A stretch of 64,000 nucleotides of DNA from Yamagishiella unicocca (taxonomy: Eukaryota > Chlorophyta > Chlorophyceae > Chlamydomonadales > Volvocaceae), in the NCBI GenBank assembly GCA_003116995.1, contig BDSL01000064.1, forward strand, positions 186,001 through 250,000, in the 5' to 3' direction. Positions within the stretch are counted from its first letter, which is position 1. The number at the start of each line of letters is the position of its first letter. The notes beneath the pieces were generated by a model. That model was given only the letters and a program-made list of their open reading frames with translations, ran no database searches and had not been told where the DNA came from. This document shows positions 11,384 to 24,181 of the stretch, in pieces. The translations under genes and the position numbers were made by a program.

Positions 11384-13481
11384 ATGTCGGAACCGACTCA
11401 AAGCGAGGTGGCAGTCAGGCAGTCATCGGCAAGCTTCACGCAGAAGGACCCCGTAGATGAGCAGAGGCCACAAACCGATGGCGCCGTAGCAAATGGTGAT
11501 ACGATGGATGCCCCCGAGGAAGGTGCCTACGGATCAATAGCGGCGCCGTCGACGGAAGCGGAGCAGCCAGCAGCGGAGGCTGAGCAGCCAGCGGCTGAGG
11601 CCAACGACGAATCTTCCGCGCCTGCAGCTGGCGCCGACGACAGCTACGACTCCATGGGAGCTGCTGGCGCTGCGGGGTCAGTTGCTCCCAGCGGCGAGAC
11701 TCAGGAGCAGGGGGACGATGCTGGTGCCGGGCAGCTGCAGGAGCAACGGCAAGAGCAAGAGCAGCAGCCAGAGGGCGCAGATGCCGCGGCGACCCCCGAC
11801 GAGGTGCCGGCACTGCCGGCACTGGATCTGGAACCGGATCAGGTGGAACCGCCCGCCGATGCACCGGACATGGAACCACCGGGTCAGTTGCCTGAGCCGG
11901 CGGAGCCGGAGCGGGGCCAGACGCAGGAGCAGGAGGCGGGGCAGGAGCAGGAGGCGGGGCAGGAGCAGGAGGCGGGGCAGGAGCAGGAGGCGGGGCAGCA
12001 GGGGCAGGAGCAGGAGCAGGGGCAGGAGCAGGAGCAGGAGGCAGCAGCACCTGGATACGGTGAAGGGCCGGACGTGGATGGGTACGCAGCGCCGGAGCAG
12101 CCCGCGGCAGCAGCGCCTACCGCCTCTGCCTCCTTCGGGGGGTCCGCAGACGCCGGTGGCGTTTCTGCATCCGGAGAACAGGAGGAGGTACCCGCTGGTG
12201 CTGCTGGCGGCGGCGAGGATGAGGCGGCGGCATCTGCAGAGGCGGCAGCGAGCGCGGAGGAGGAGGCGGGGCAGCCTACGTACGGCGAACCTGAGTACGG
12301 CAGCCCCAACCAGGCGGCGGTTGGTTACGATGCCGAGCGAGATGCGGAGGAGGCGGCAGTGAAGGAGGCGGAGGGGGCGGAGGAGGAGGCGGCGGCGGAG
12401 GAGGAGGCGGTGAAGGAGGCGGAGGGGGCGGCGGAGGAGGAGGCGGCGGCGGAGGAGGAGGCGGTGAAGGAGGCGGAGGGGGCGGCGGAGGAGGCGGAGG
12501 CGGAGGAGGCGGTGAAAGAGGACGTCCCTAGCCGGCAGCAGTCACAGCAAGAGCGGGTGGGGTCGGGTAACCTCGGGGAGGGGAGCTCCGCGGCTGGCGT
12601 GGGCGCGGAGGTGGAGGGGACGGGAGGAGAGGCCGCCGGGGAGGAGGCAGCGGCGGAGGCAGCGGCGGAGGCGGCGGAGGCGGCGGAGGCGGTGGCGGAG
12701 GTGGCGGAGGCAGCAACGGCGGAGGAGGAGATTGCGGGGTATGGCGACGACCTGCAGACTGGCAAGGAGGGTGCTGCAGCGGAGGTTCCTGAGGCAGCGG
12801 CGGAGGCGGCGGAGGAAGCCGCGTACCAGCAGGATCCAGGGTACGACAATGACGTGGCGGGGGGCAGCGAGCCCGCCAAAGAGGAGGCGGCGGAGGAGGC
12901 CGCGGAGGAGGCCGCAGAGGCCGCGGATGAGGCCGCAGAGGAGGCCGCGTACCAACAAGATCCGGGGTATGAGGGCGACACCGACAAGGAGCCCGTCGCA
13001 GCGGAAGCTGCCGAGTTGGCGCCCAAGGCCGCAGCGGCGACTGGGGCTTCGGAGGGGGGTGAGGGCGCTGACCTCGACGCCGCCATCGCTGGTGCAGCCA
13101 CGGCCTTGGCTGGGGACTCCTTCCTCTCCCGAGCAGCTGCTGGGCAGGACGACAGCGCAGGCGAGGCCGGTGGCGGCGACGGTGGTTACGGTGGTTATGG
13201 TGGTTACGGCGACGGCGACGGCGATGACGACGATGGCGGCTACCAGGCGTTCAAGTCCGCTGGCGTCGGCGCTGCAGCCGCTGACGGCGGCGGTGACGAG
13301 TACGACGACGACAACGACGCCGGCGGCGCGGCGCAGCAGCAAGAGGAGGAGAAGGAGGATGGGCGGGTTTCGGAGCTGCTGGATGAGTCGGGCAGCCAGC
13401 CGGCCGCCAGCAGGTCGTCCTCGAGACGTTCCGCCAACACTGCGGCGCCGCGGGCTGCGTCCGCCGCCGGCAGTGGGGCCA

Positions 13482-13525
<44 letters not shown>

Positions 13526-16500
13526 GAGGACGTCTACGAAGACGACGCGGAGAACGCTGCCGATGATGTCGACGATGCCGATAAGGCCGATGACAAATCG
13601 TACGACAAATCGTACGACAAATCGTACGACGCGGATGCAGAGGTCTTCGACGAGCCGCTCGAGGAGGATGGCGAGGAAGACGACGCGGCGGGCAGGAAGC
13701 CGGCGGCGACCAGCGGCTCCGCCATGCGGCGGCAGCAGCAGCGGCAGCGGCAGCAGCAGCAGCAGCAGCAGGACCGGGATGGGGGGAGCGATGAGGAGCT
13801 GGTGGAGGAGGCGGTAGACTCCGCCGACAGCCCCCGCAGCGGCGCATCCGCCGCCGGGTCGGACGAGCCACCGACCCTGCACCAGCAGTACCGGGCAGCC
13901 GCGGGGGACTCCTCCCGGCTGCCGCCCATTGCCTCGGCGTCCTCCAAGCCACAGCCGGAGGAGGAGGAGGACGCGGAGGAGGAGGAGGAGGCGGTGGAGG
14001 ATGCGGACAGCGAGGAGGGCGAGGCGCGACCCGGGGGATCTGGGAAGGGGAGGGCTGCCAGCGTGGCGCCGCCCCAGCAGCGCCAGAACCCCCGGTATCA
14101 GGTGTCGCCGCAGCGGACGGCGTCGCAGAAGCAGAGGCAGCAGCAGGGGGGAGGAGCCGGCACCGCCCGGCCTGCGAGGCTGCGCGACGCGCTGACTGGG
14201 CCCGATGCGGCGAACCCGCAGAGCATCACGCAGGTGGGTAGCTGGGGGTGGAGTGGGGAGGAGAGGCGGAGGGTTTCATGGTTTTGGTGGGGGGGCCGGG
14301 AGTGGGTTGCGAGGATAACCCGTGTACGAAGAAAAACTCGGTAGTGGGAGGGGGAGAGGGGGAGGACGGGCGTAGGTAGGCGCTAAGGCAGTAGGGGAAT
14401 GCTTTCATCCCTAGGGGACGTGTGCCGCCTTCCCGTGTGGGACGAGGGGAGGGGAAGGCGCCCGCCCGCCAGGAGGCGGAGGAGAGGTGACGTTGGCCGA
14501 CGTAGCGAATGGGGTATCAGAAGTGCCAGTGGCTGAACAGGACAATACAGTGGGCCTGAGACATGCAGCCTTTCGGCCCTCTGGGAGGGCCCCAGCCGCT
14601 TATAACGCCCTGGCCGCGCCCGCCTTGCCTCCTGCTCTCCTGCCCCCGGCCCCCTCTGTCGTGTAACCGGGTCTTCTCGCCCCCCACCGCCCTCGCCACA
14701 ACCCGCCCTCCCACGGCCGCAGCAATACCTCAAGCTGCTCCATGCGGGGGCCCTGAACCGCCCGTCAACCGCCCCTGACGGCGCCGCAGGTGCGTGGGTG
14801 GCCAGATGGAGGTTGCCCGGGGGATGCCCCCCCTATGCGGTGACTGTGTTACGCCTCGTGACACCATATAGTGGGTGACTACCACCACCGCCATCACACC
14901 GCCACCACAACCGTCACACCACCACCACAACAACCTTGACGCTGGGTGCAGGCGCGGAGAAGGGCGGTGCCGGCAGTCACACCGCAGCGGCAGGAGCCAT
15001 CTCCGCCCCCGGCACACAGCGGCCCGGCACCAGCAGCAGTCACGCCAGCGCCGGCAGCGGCAGCGGCGCCAGCATCTCCGCTCATGGGTTGGAGCTGGCG
15101 CGGCTGCAGGCGCGGACGGCCTGGGAGGTGTCGCCCATTCCCCGCAGGTGCGGTGGTTTACGGCAGACGTATGGGGGCCCGTGAAGCCCAATAGCACGTA
15201 TGCGTGTATGCATTAAAATAGGAGACAAAATCCCAGCCCGGTGATGACACCGAAACTGTGTGTATGTGTATGTGTATGTGTATGTGGCGGGCGGGTTGTG
15301 AAAACCGTTTTACGCGACGGGACAGGATAGTTGGCGCATGGTCGTCGGACACCAATTTTGTGGGCGCATGCTGGAGCCCTGGGAGCATTTGTGTGGGGGG
15401 AGAGGCCGTGCGGTGTAGATGTCGTGGTTAAGAGGCGCAATGTGGACGTGACCGTCATCGAGCGGGGCGTGAATGTACGGCGGGAGTGCCGCATCAGCCC
15501 CTCCCTTACCCGGTGGACACACGCGGCGTTATCGCACACGCGGGGACACAGTCCAGCCCTCGACGCGCGGCCGCTCCTCTCACCACCGCCGCCCTCTGCC
15601 CTTCCGGCCGTATTCCTCCCCTCTTTCCTCCAACCACCCAAACACACACACGTCTACCCCCTAGGCCCGGCAGCGGCGACAGCCGGGGCCGCGGCACCTC
15701 GTACACCGGCGCCGGTGCCGACGCCAGTGGCGGCGGCGGCCGCCCCGGCGGCGGCGGCGGCGGCCGCATTCTTCCGCCCCTCAACGTGGCCCACTCGGGC
15801 CCGCCGAGCAGCGGCGCGCTGTCGCCGCAGAGCACCTCCCCTCGCCGCAACGGTCGCAACGGTCGCAACGGTCACAACCACCAGTTCCGCGCATCGCGGC
15901 AGGACGTGCCGTCGCGGGTGTTCACGCCGCGCCCCTCCGTCAGCGCCGCGCCGTACAACAAGGTGTTCTCCCCGGGACCCGGAGCCTACACGCCATCGGT
16001 GAGTGCGGCCTGATCACTGCTGACACGAGGGCGGGGGCGGTAAAAAGATAGTCCGCGAATCACTGCTTACAGGGTGGGGGGGGGGTAAAAATATGCAATT
16101 CGCGAATCACTGCTTACAGAGGGGGGGGAGGTGGTGGGCGGTCTACTGCCGGGATGGCCACCGTTTCGGATAGCGGGCTGCAGCCTGGAATGGGAGTAAA
16201 GGCCAGGGGGACCAGGAGATGCTGGCGCTGGCGCTGACAATGGACCCACCATCGTCCTCCCGCCGGCCGGCCGCGCAGGTGTCACGACGCGGCGACGGCT
16301 CCGGCCTGGGGGCCGCCAGCTTCGGCGGAGGCTCACCCCCGAGGGCTTGGGCCTTCGGCAGCGCGGGCCAGCGGCCGCCCCACGTGTGCATCCAGCACCC
16401 CACCGACTCGCCCGGCCCCGTGTACCTGCCAAGCAAGGACGCGCTGTCTACACTCAGCACACTCGTCAACTGCAAGTGGGTGCGGCTGCGGGAGGGAGGG

Positions 16501-17749
16501 CGGGGCGGGGCGGGGTGGGAAAAAGGGCGGAAGGGAGGGCTTGGAGGAAGACCCGTGGAAGGCCCGGGAGGGAGGGCGGGGCGGCGCGGGTGCGGTGGGG
16601 AAGGTGTCGAATTGCGGATGCAGCGAATGGTGTGGTAGTGAGACCGAATTGAAACCGGACCATAGAGATATATATGGCGCATTACACGTCTGCTGAGCCA
16701 ATCCACCGCGGATAAAGCCCTGAGCGACCCTGGAACCCTGAACGCCTCGTCTGGATCCCCCCCTACCCCGCCCTTCCCCCCAGGTTCGACCGGAACCTTC
16801 CAGGCGGCCGCTTCAGCACCACCGCCGGCCAGCCGCCCAACGCGCCGCTCTTCAACCCGGGCCCCGGCGCCTACGAGCCCGCCACCACCCACGCCGGCGA
16901 CTGCCTCAGCCCCGGCCGCGGCGGCGCCATGCCCGCCTTCTCCTTCGCACGCACCCGGAAGCTCATGGTTCCGGCCACAGACGGCGCAGCGCTGCCGGTG
17001 CTGTCACGTGAGCACGTGCGAGAGTACTACGGGACGCTATCCCCTGGGCCCGCGCACTACTCGCCCGACACCTCGCCCACCCGCACCTCACCACCAGCCT
17101 ACTCCGTGAAAGGGAGGCGGGCGTGCTGGTTCGATCCCCAGGAGCTGTCCCCGGGCCCCATCTACAAGCCCAACGAGCTTGACCGGGTGGGGAGGCACAC
17201 GCTGGGCGACCACCCGTACGCGACGATTGGCAATGGACCCAAGGTGGGCGGCGGGGGATGTTGGGATTGCTGCTGTTGGTGGCGCCTGGCCGGCGGTGAT
17301 GGTGATGATTGGGTTTGGGGGGGGTGGGAGGGGGTTGGGGGGTTGGGGGGGGGCCGGTGGGAAGGGGGTTGGGATGGTGTGGAGGAGGGGGCTGGAGGGC
17401 GCACGAGCGGCCAGTTAGCGCGGTGTGGCTGGGCTAGGACGATGACGTGTCCGTGCACTGCCTGTGGCGATGGCACCTCGCGAAACCCCGACAACCGTTT
17501 AAACACCAAATCATTTCCCCGGGGACCTCCCGCTCGCCCAACCAGGCGTACGACCCGAACGGCGCTCTCGCATCCAGCGCCTGGCTCAGCCTCAACCACG
17601 CCCGGCGCGCAAACTACGGCGTGTACAGCCCGGGCCCCGTGTACCTGCCCAATGACCCGCGGGTCAGCGCCCACGTGCCCTCCCCGGTGCTCAGCACCGG
17701 CGCCAAGGACCGCTTCACCGGCCGTTTCGAGGCGGGCCGGCTGCAGTAG
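11384..17749 (+). CDS. STPGR/SHIPPO-repeat protein with long acidic N-terminus (complete, 1435 aa)
   Basis: Probable axonemal or flagella-associated protein. Sperm-tail PG-rich (STPGR, SHIPPO) repeats occur in proteins bound to or inside ciliary microtubules. Exons: 11384-14233, 14723-14789, 14952-15147, 15665-15998, 16279-16475, 16784-17243, 17546-17749; 4308 nt with TAG, all phases consistent. Residues 1 to ~950 are a single exon, very rich in E, A, Q, G and D, with tandem units such as EQEAGQ, KEAEGAAEEEA, EAAYQQDPGY and DKSYDKSYDKSYD, probably disordered. The C-terminal ~420 residues carry repeat cores FSPGPGAYTPS, DSPGPVYLPS, FNPGPGAYEP, LSPGPAHYSP, LSPGPIYKP and YSPGPVYLPND. The start is the first ATG of the open frame, MSEPTQSEVAVRQSS. 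Its divergent neighbour is ETFB. It resembles ODF3/CIMAP or STPG proteins only in the repeats, so no orthologue is named. Confidence 0.93.
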
Positions 17750-18958
17750 CGAGGAGGACTGGGGCAGAAGCCACGTCTCCCGACCTCCGCAACGCACACA
17801 ATGCGAGCCGTGGATTGGCATGGCTAGTGGGCGTGATGTGATGTAGTGTTTGGATTACCGTGGTTACCACGGTGCCTTGTGCGATTGCCCGCCCGCATCT
17901 GCGGTCAGGGCGGCGGCGTTGCTCGCCCTCCCTCTTTCCTCGGCCCCCACGAGCACACTCGTTCGGTTCTCTCCCTCCCCTAGCTATTAGATGGGTAGCG
18001 GCCGGGGAATCTGCAGCAGCTGCAAGAAGCTGCTTCCCAGTGCGGCACCTAAGGGTCCAGGGAGGGCGCCGAAGGGGCAGGACGGGAGGTACTGCGGCGC
18101 AGAAGACGCACTGCCTGGGCCATTGCTTGGTTGCATTAGTAATAGCGTGATGCCGTTAGCCTGAGCTGAGGACCAGCTAGCTGTGGTGGTGGTGGTGGCG
18201 GCGGTGGTACTGCTGGGGTTGGGGTAGGGTGGGGGTTTGAGGCCGGCACTTGAGATGTTGCGCGCGCCTTTCCGGTCACAACGACGTACCGATGCTCACT
18301 TCCTCAATTACACATGTACGCCAGTGCCCGCGGTCTGTCGGTCTAGTCATGCGGTGCTGCGGCCGCATCGCACCAACGTGAAACGTGGGGCAACTTCTCA
18401 TGACGGTGGTGGAGAAGGCCGACACTTGGAAGCGTTGCGCGCGCCGCGATGTTTTTCCTGCTCTGCTCCTCCGCGCACGGCCTGCTTGCAATTATAATTG
18501 TTGACTTAGAGGCGACGGAGCGTAGCGATCGGAGACTCTAAGGCTGGTTCTGTGCGACTGTCGTACAACTGTAATCGAGTGGCGAGTATGAGTATGAGTA
18601 TGAGTATCCCTTCACCCTTCTGGCTCGTCTGGGCCTTACGAGCTCCAAGAGCTTGTAATCAATCATGTAATAATGTATAATCCCTTCAGCTCTCTCGTTA
18701 TAGGCATTCTGCCTTTCACTCTGTTGAGCTTCAGCTTTTAGCTGTTGAGCTGCAGCCACCTGAACTGGTGAGCGGACCGTGGCCGCCGGGTTGTGACCAT
18801 CGACCATATGCTTGGTCAGAGAGCAGAGCAGGTCAGTAGCCTTGGAAATCTGCGGTTGCTGGTCGGCCAGCTGCTTCTCAACGGGCGCGATGCCCGACTT
18901 GAGCGCCAGTTGTACCAAAGCCGCGCCACTGCTAACTTTGCCCGCCGGCAGAGGAGGA
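17750..18958. other. 3' flank of the STPGR gene and unassigned sequence
   Basis: No second gene is supported. Possible TGTAA signals for the upstream gene lie at 18654 and 18666, which would imply an unusually long 3' UTR. The minus strand has an open frame over 19104-18538 whose middle (around 18600-18900) is not low complexity, with a GAGTAT repeat at 18583-18606. I see no domain in it and its promoter end overlaps the recombinase fragment, so it is left uncalled. Confidence 0.4.
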
Positions 18959-19560
18959 GGAGGATTAGGGTTGCTAATGATGGTGGCAGCCGTGGCCGTC
19001 ATGTTCTCCGGTTTCTTTCGGTTCGACGCCGCCGCCGAGATATGCGTGCATGAGGACCTGCTGGTCATCACAGCTTCGCACATGGAAGTGTCCATCCCCC
19101 CCAAGACCCGACCAGCGCATGCAGGGCCACTGGGTGGTGATAGCGCGCTCGGGCGGTCCCTGCTGCCCTGTGGGGCTCACTGAGCGCTTGCTCACACGAG
19201 GCGGCTACCAAAGGCTGCCTGCTTTGGCGGTCGAGGATGTTGGGCCCCTGCTAAGGCCGGTGCAATGGAACCAACGGGGTGGCTACCTATCAGGTCACTT
19301 GACAGGCATGCGGGATGCACCGGTGCATTCATTGTAGTACGGGGTGTTCCGCTCGTGCCTGTTGAAGATACTGCCACAAGCCGGTGTCATGCACAACATC
19401 GCAGCGCACTCGATGCGCATCGGTGGGAACAGCACAGCGGCAGACCGTGGAGTGCTGGCCGAGCTGCGCCAGGCGCACAGCCGGTGGCACACGGACGCCA
19501 TGGTCCAACATGACACACAGCGCAACATGGCAGCAAAACTCAAAGTCACCTGCCGTCTGG
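18959..19560 (+). pseudogene. Tyrosine recombinase/integrase fragment, frameshifted
   Basis: Remnant of the catalytic domain of a eukaryotic tyrosine recombinase, as found in DIRS-type retrotransposons and Cryptons. One frame reads AVMFSGFFRFDAAAEICVHE (first catalytic Arg region); after about 19105 another frame continues with DQRMQGHWVVIARSGGPCCP and GPLLRPVQ; a third ends with AAHSMRIGGNSTAADRGV (the HxxR box) and HSRWHTDAMVQHD. At least two frame changes and an in-frame stop at 19336 show it is dead. The final catalytic Tyr seen in active enzymes near the SDAM..Y position reads as His here (MVQHD). No terminal repeats or target duplication are recognised around it. Confidence 0.75.
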
Positions 19561-20969
19561 GCCTCGCCGGTGAGCGGTATCTCTTTGGTCTGCAGTGTAA
19601 GGGCCCTTGGCAGTCGCTCCCCGTTCCTCTCGCTTCCAGCCTTCAGCACCAAACCGTCCGTCCTCAGCATCGAGCCACGAGATTACAGGTTAAGGGAGAC
19701 AGGAGCACAGAAGGTCGCGGCTGCGGCAGCACTGGGCGGCCCTGTAGGTATGTTTGGGAGAATCATATGTAGGTAGAAGGTATACCAGTAGCTGTTTGAT
19801 CAAGACGGGACGATGGACCCTCATTCCGGCAGTGGCAATTCGTTGGCTCTTTCAGGCTCTTTTTGGGCGCATCGTCCTCGATTGGTGCCTGGCGCATTCT
19901 TGTCGTACCGGCCGGCCAACTACAACATCAAAACGTACTGGTCATGTGCTAGTTGATACCCCGGGGTCGGAAGAAATCAGCTGATATGCCGTGTTATAAG
20001 TGCTGGTCTGTATACCTGGCCTCGCGGATTTGCGGTGGTAGCTGTGGTAGCGGCTCGACGACTGCCCTAGGGACCCTTGGGCTTCGTTTCGATATTAATG
20101 TAATATTGCAATTTCTCTGCGCTCTCGCACCAATGGCCACCAGAAACTAGGGTGCTGAAATCTACAGTAGGCACTGAAAGATGTCAACGATGCGTTGACG
20201 TCGGTTGTTGTGCCGAGCCAGAGGGCCTCCCTCAAAACTCGCAAAGGTCATGTCGGGGCACGTCATGACCACCTTGCACTCAGTTGCCTACCAGTGCATA
20301 TTTTCCAACTACGCACATATCAGCTGCTGACAGAGGCTGACAGTTACCAACGCATAAACCAGCGGCGAACAGTTACCAGCGAACATACCAGCGACTGGCC
20401 GGATCATTCCAAACTTGGTTCACAAGCCGTCCGTCACCCTATCGATCGCAAATATAACGATTTTAGGCGCAATTCTGAGGTGCGACCCATGCAGGCATCT
20501 CCGGGGCTGCCCGTCACGTGCGGGCAGTCGCGGTAGGTTCACGAACGTGAAGAACAACCATCCTCGTCCAAAGGGTACAAGACAGTCGTCGCCAGAGGAG
20601 AAAGAATAAGACGCTACCGGTCGGAACGAACGAACACTGTCGAAATGTTACTATCACAGAGCTCACTCGAGCCACCGCCGCGCATCCGCCAAGGATACGA
20701 CGACATCATGCGCGAGCGGCGCAGCGAATTCACGATCCACACCACCATCATTAAATCATACAGGTTCAATACTACATGTGACTAAGGAAACAGGGGCGTG
20801 GGCGACAAGCCAGCCAGATGGATCCCCTCGTGACCCGCCATCAGGCGCCATCCAGCCAGCAAGACGGATCCCCTCGCGATCCGCCAGCCAGCCCCACACC
20901 AGCCACACATGCTCTCCAGCTGGTAGAGGGAGAGAGATCTCACGCCCCCCCTCGAACTAGTAAAAAAAG
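19561..20969. other. Intergenic, no gene recognised
   Basis: Moderately AT-rich DNA between the recombinase remnant and the AIFM2-like gene. It contains short duplicated phrases (CAGTTACCA.. near 20340-20380 and CCAGC-AAGACGGATCCCCTCG near 20813 and 20856). No ORF has a recognisable domain. Confidence 0.5.
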
Positions 20970-20974
20970 TTACA
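20970..20974 (-). terminator. TGTAA polyadenylation signal of the AIFM2-like gene
   Basis: TTACA on the plus strand lies 76 bases downstream of the TAG at 21052-21050. Position and sequence fit a volvocine poly(A) signal. Confidence 0.65.
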
Positions 20975-21049
20975 GGTGTCAACTGCTTAAAAAACGGCGG
21001 CCCTAGGCTCCCGCACGGCGCCGTCATGCACCATTCCGCACCATTCGCA

Positions 21050-23708
21050 CTACGGCGACTGGCCGCCGCCGCGGACCCTGAGGTCCGATCTGACCTTATC
21101 GATGAACAGCCCCTTGCTCTTGATGTTGGTGGGCAGGCAGCCGGTGCACACGCTGTCACCCATGCGGCACAGCCCGTCGCTGGGCCCCAGCGTCACCAGC
21201 ATCATCTCCTTGTTGCCCATGTTTGGCGCCCAGGTACCTAGCTTGGGCACCTTGCCTTTCTTCGCTCCGACCAGCGCCTGCCAGATCCACGCGCCGGCAG
21301 GGCCTCAGGTTAGGGAGTGCTATACAGGACAGGCGAAGACATTGCAACAAGAATGAGGCAGTGGTTGGGCGCCTAAATAGAGCGCCCGCACTGAGGCCCG
21401 GGATTGAGTAGCGAAGCGCGACGCACACCGACCCTCCAAGGGTTGATAAAGGGAAGACAAGGTGGCTACATGGCCAGCCTCGCGCCGCATGAGGGCCCCT
21501 CCCCCGCCTCGCTCTGGGGACGCATGCCCTAGTCGCTTGCGCGCACCTTGAGGCTTGCCGCCGCCAGCTCGCCGTGCTTCTGCGCCAGAAATCCCATCTT
21601 GTTTTCAGGCACGTTATTGCAGTCACCCAGCGCAAACATGTGCAGCTGGCCCTCCACCTGAAGCGTCGGGAGCACCTGGGAGCAGGTGGGAGGTGGGGGT
21701 GCTGCATCGTCATTGCATGGCAACAGCAGCGGCGGTAGGGCACTAGGAGCAGCGCTGGTGGTACAGAACTGCAGAAGTGCCTGCCAGACCCGCTGTAAGG
21801 AAGTATGCTGCTGCCGTATGTTGCCATATGTTGTCGTATCCTTGCATCAGGATAACCATCTCCAATGTAGTTCCTGATCGTCCGTTCTCACAAACGGCTC
21901 AAACCCGTACCTTGATCAGGTTTCGCTCGTCCCGAACGCTGCTCGCCAGCTCCTCGGACAGGAAGCCCGTGTTGGGCTTGGCGCCTGCGCACCAGAGCAC
22001 CAGGTCCACGGACAGCGACGAGCCGTCACTGAGCGCCAGGCTGGTGGGTCCGTGACCCGTGGGCTTGTCCTGCACGGAGGTGTTCAACTTGATCTGCCAA
22101 GACGGATGAAGCAGGGAGGAGTCAGGGAGGGGAGGGCAGCGTCAGGCGGCCGGTGGGTGGCAAGAGGCCGGCAATGGGGGCAGCTCTTTACTGGTGGGAA
22201 TTGATAGAGACCTCGAGCCGGAGCGCGGTGCGGAATAACCACAGTACTGAATCACTCGTTATAGCACCAGCAACAGGACAGTTATCGCACCTAGTCGGCC
22301 AACGGTCCTTAGGTGCCCCATGCCCCCGCGTCCCTACCTTTACACCCCGGGACTCCATCCACTTGTGGACGTAGGCGCCCGCCTTGGGCGGCAGTGTGCT
22401 TAGCAACTGCTTGCCGGGGCTGATGATTGTGATGTCCTTGCCCGCGAACGCCTCCGCAATCTCACACACCGCCTCCACGCCTGCCGGGCCGCCGCCCACC
22501 ACAGCGATGGACTTGGCGGTCCGGATGCCCTCAGCAATGACCTGTGTTCGTCAAATAATAACAAGAAACCGAATACTCGATCGTTGCACAGATTCAGCGC
22601 CCCCTTGCCGCCCTTGGCTATCCGTCCAGGCCATCTCGTTCGCAATCCATCCGCCCCGCATCTTCCCCCCACCTGAAGCTCTGCCAGCCGCTCCTCCCGG
22701 GTCGTTGCCTGGTTGGACTTGAACGCGTCGCTGTACGACGAGCCGGTACAGATCGCCGCGTAGTCGAAAGGCACCACCTGACCGGTGCTGAGGGTGGCGT
22801 CCTGCGGTGGGTTGAGGGGCGCGGGGGTTGGGTGTAAAAATATGTCCGCGAATCCACGGCCGACAAACCCAGGGCGAGGATGGATGGTGGGGTTGGGGGC
22901 GTGGGGTGCTGGCGGAGGTCGGGAAGCGAAGGTTAGGAATTGCTGGGGACCTCAAAATTTGCAAATGGGCTTTCGCCTGGCGGGTTTCAGGCGCGATTGG
23001 GCTTTGCCCAGTCGCTGTCATGTTTTGAGATATGTTTCTTCTTCCTTTTGTCCACTCATGGAAGTCGCAGTACGGTATGGAAGGAACGAACTTCCGTACC
23101 GTAGTTTAATCGTCGCAGATATTTTTTTTTGGCTGCAGCAGGGGCGGACGATAACCCACCGTTTTAGAAAGACGCGTCACAGTTGCCTGTACGATTGTAC
23201 CGATGCCGGGAATGTCCTGAATGGGCAGAGAAGGTAGGGTGCAGGAGGGCAACTGAGGCGCGTGGCTGACAGTTGAGGCGAAATTTCAAGGCGCACGCGC
23301 GTATCGAAAAGTAAGATTGGCAGCAGCACCCAAGTTTGGACGTGTGAAGACAATCGTCCTTACCTTGTAATTCAAGCAAGCACGCGAGGCCACTCTCGAG
23401 TCGACAATGCCGCGAACGGTCGCCCACGTGATTTCAAAATAGCTCTTCCTACAGGGCGTAAACAAATATTTAATTTGCATTGCAGAAATGACGAGCTAGT
23501 TACAGTAGCTCAAAAGCCGCTCGCAGGTATGCAAGGTAACCTTTGCAGCAGACGCACACGACAACCCAAACGCTTTACGGCTGTTGTGAACGATGACTTA
23601 CGGGTCAACAAACGTGACATCTGTAAACCCACTGCACTTGGCAGCCATCGTTAAGCCAGCAAATCCCCCTCCGACAACCAGCAAGCGAGGTTTCTGAGAG
23701 GTTGACAT
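21050..23708 (-). CDS. AIFM2/FSP1-like FAD-dependent NAD(P)H:quinone oxidoreductase (complete, 373 aa)
   Basis: Family members reduce quinones (CoQ, vitamin K) with NAD(P)H and in animals suppress lipid peroxidation; plant homologues are annotated apoptosis-inducing factor homologue A. Minus-strand exons: 23708-23602, 23448-23364, 23216-23160, 22801-22673, 22541-22338, 22093-21911, 21675-21547, 21277-21050; 1122 nt with TAG and all junctions in phase. The product is 373 aa, the same length as human AIFM2. FAD Rossmann motif LLVVGGGFAGLTMA is at residues 10-23, FVDPKSYFEITWA follows, ATG-type AICTGSSYSDAF, second dinucleotide motif IAVVGGGPAGVEAV, LVLWCAGAKPNTG and the FAD-binding MFALGDCNNVPE. 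The C-terminal part (GWAPN-like GTWAPNMGNKEMMLVTLGP) matches the AIFM2 tail. Residue 2 is Ser, so the N-myristoylation of mammalian FSP1 is not expected. The 57-nt third exon is easy to miss. Confidence 0.95.
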
Positions 23709-24181
23709 GATGTTGTCCCAAACAATTGTATAGTTTACAACGAAAGCTGCACGCGCGAGGAGTTGGGGGCTAACGTAGCGTGGACCAAGCCGGACGAACA
23801 GGCAAACGTAGAAGTAGTAAGCAACAAAGTAAGTGCTTATATTGGGAGCCAGAACACGCAATATATGGAATATGGCGGAACAACGTTGCAGTCAATCACT
23901 CACGGAAGTTCGGGGATTACATGCCAGTTAGCTTTGATTACATGGTACGGCCGAAACGGACGAGTAAATAGGCCTCACGCCTCAGCCATCCAATGCTCAT
24001 CTCCTCTGAAAATTCATATTTCTGTAGACGAGGACCTGATGCTTCAACTGCGAGTCTGCGACTCATTCCTACACGAACGTTCCATGTACCAGCATGAACA
24101 TCCTTCATTGGCATACCTGACTGTGCTGAAATTGAAAGCTGATCCCGTTGTTTGCCGCTATATAGTTTAATATTAAAGCAT
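23709..24181. other. Promoter side of the AIFM2-like gene
   Basis: The region upstream of the ATG at 23708 is AT-richer than the gene. I see no defined promoter element and no convincing gene on either strand. Confidence 0.5.

Noticed and set aside
12325..13952. Minus-strand open frames opposite the acidic STPGR exon (Ser/Ala-rich and Arg-rich)
   Set aside because: Shadow of GAG/GCG-rich codons; the plus frame continues in phase through seven exons.
18538..19104. 188-codon minus-strand frame with Q/A-rich centre
   Set aside because: Overlaps the tyrosine-recombinase remnant on the other strand, includes a GAGTAT repeat and has no recognisable domain; kept as a note only.
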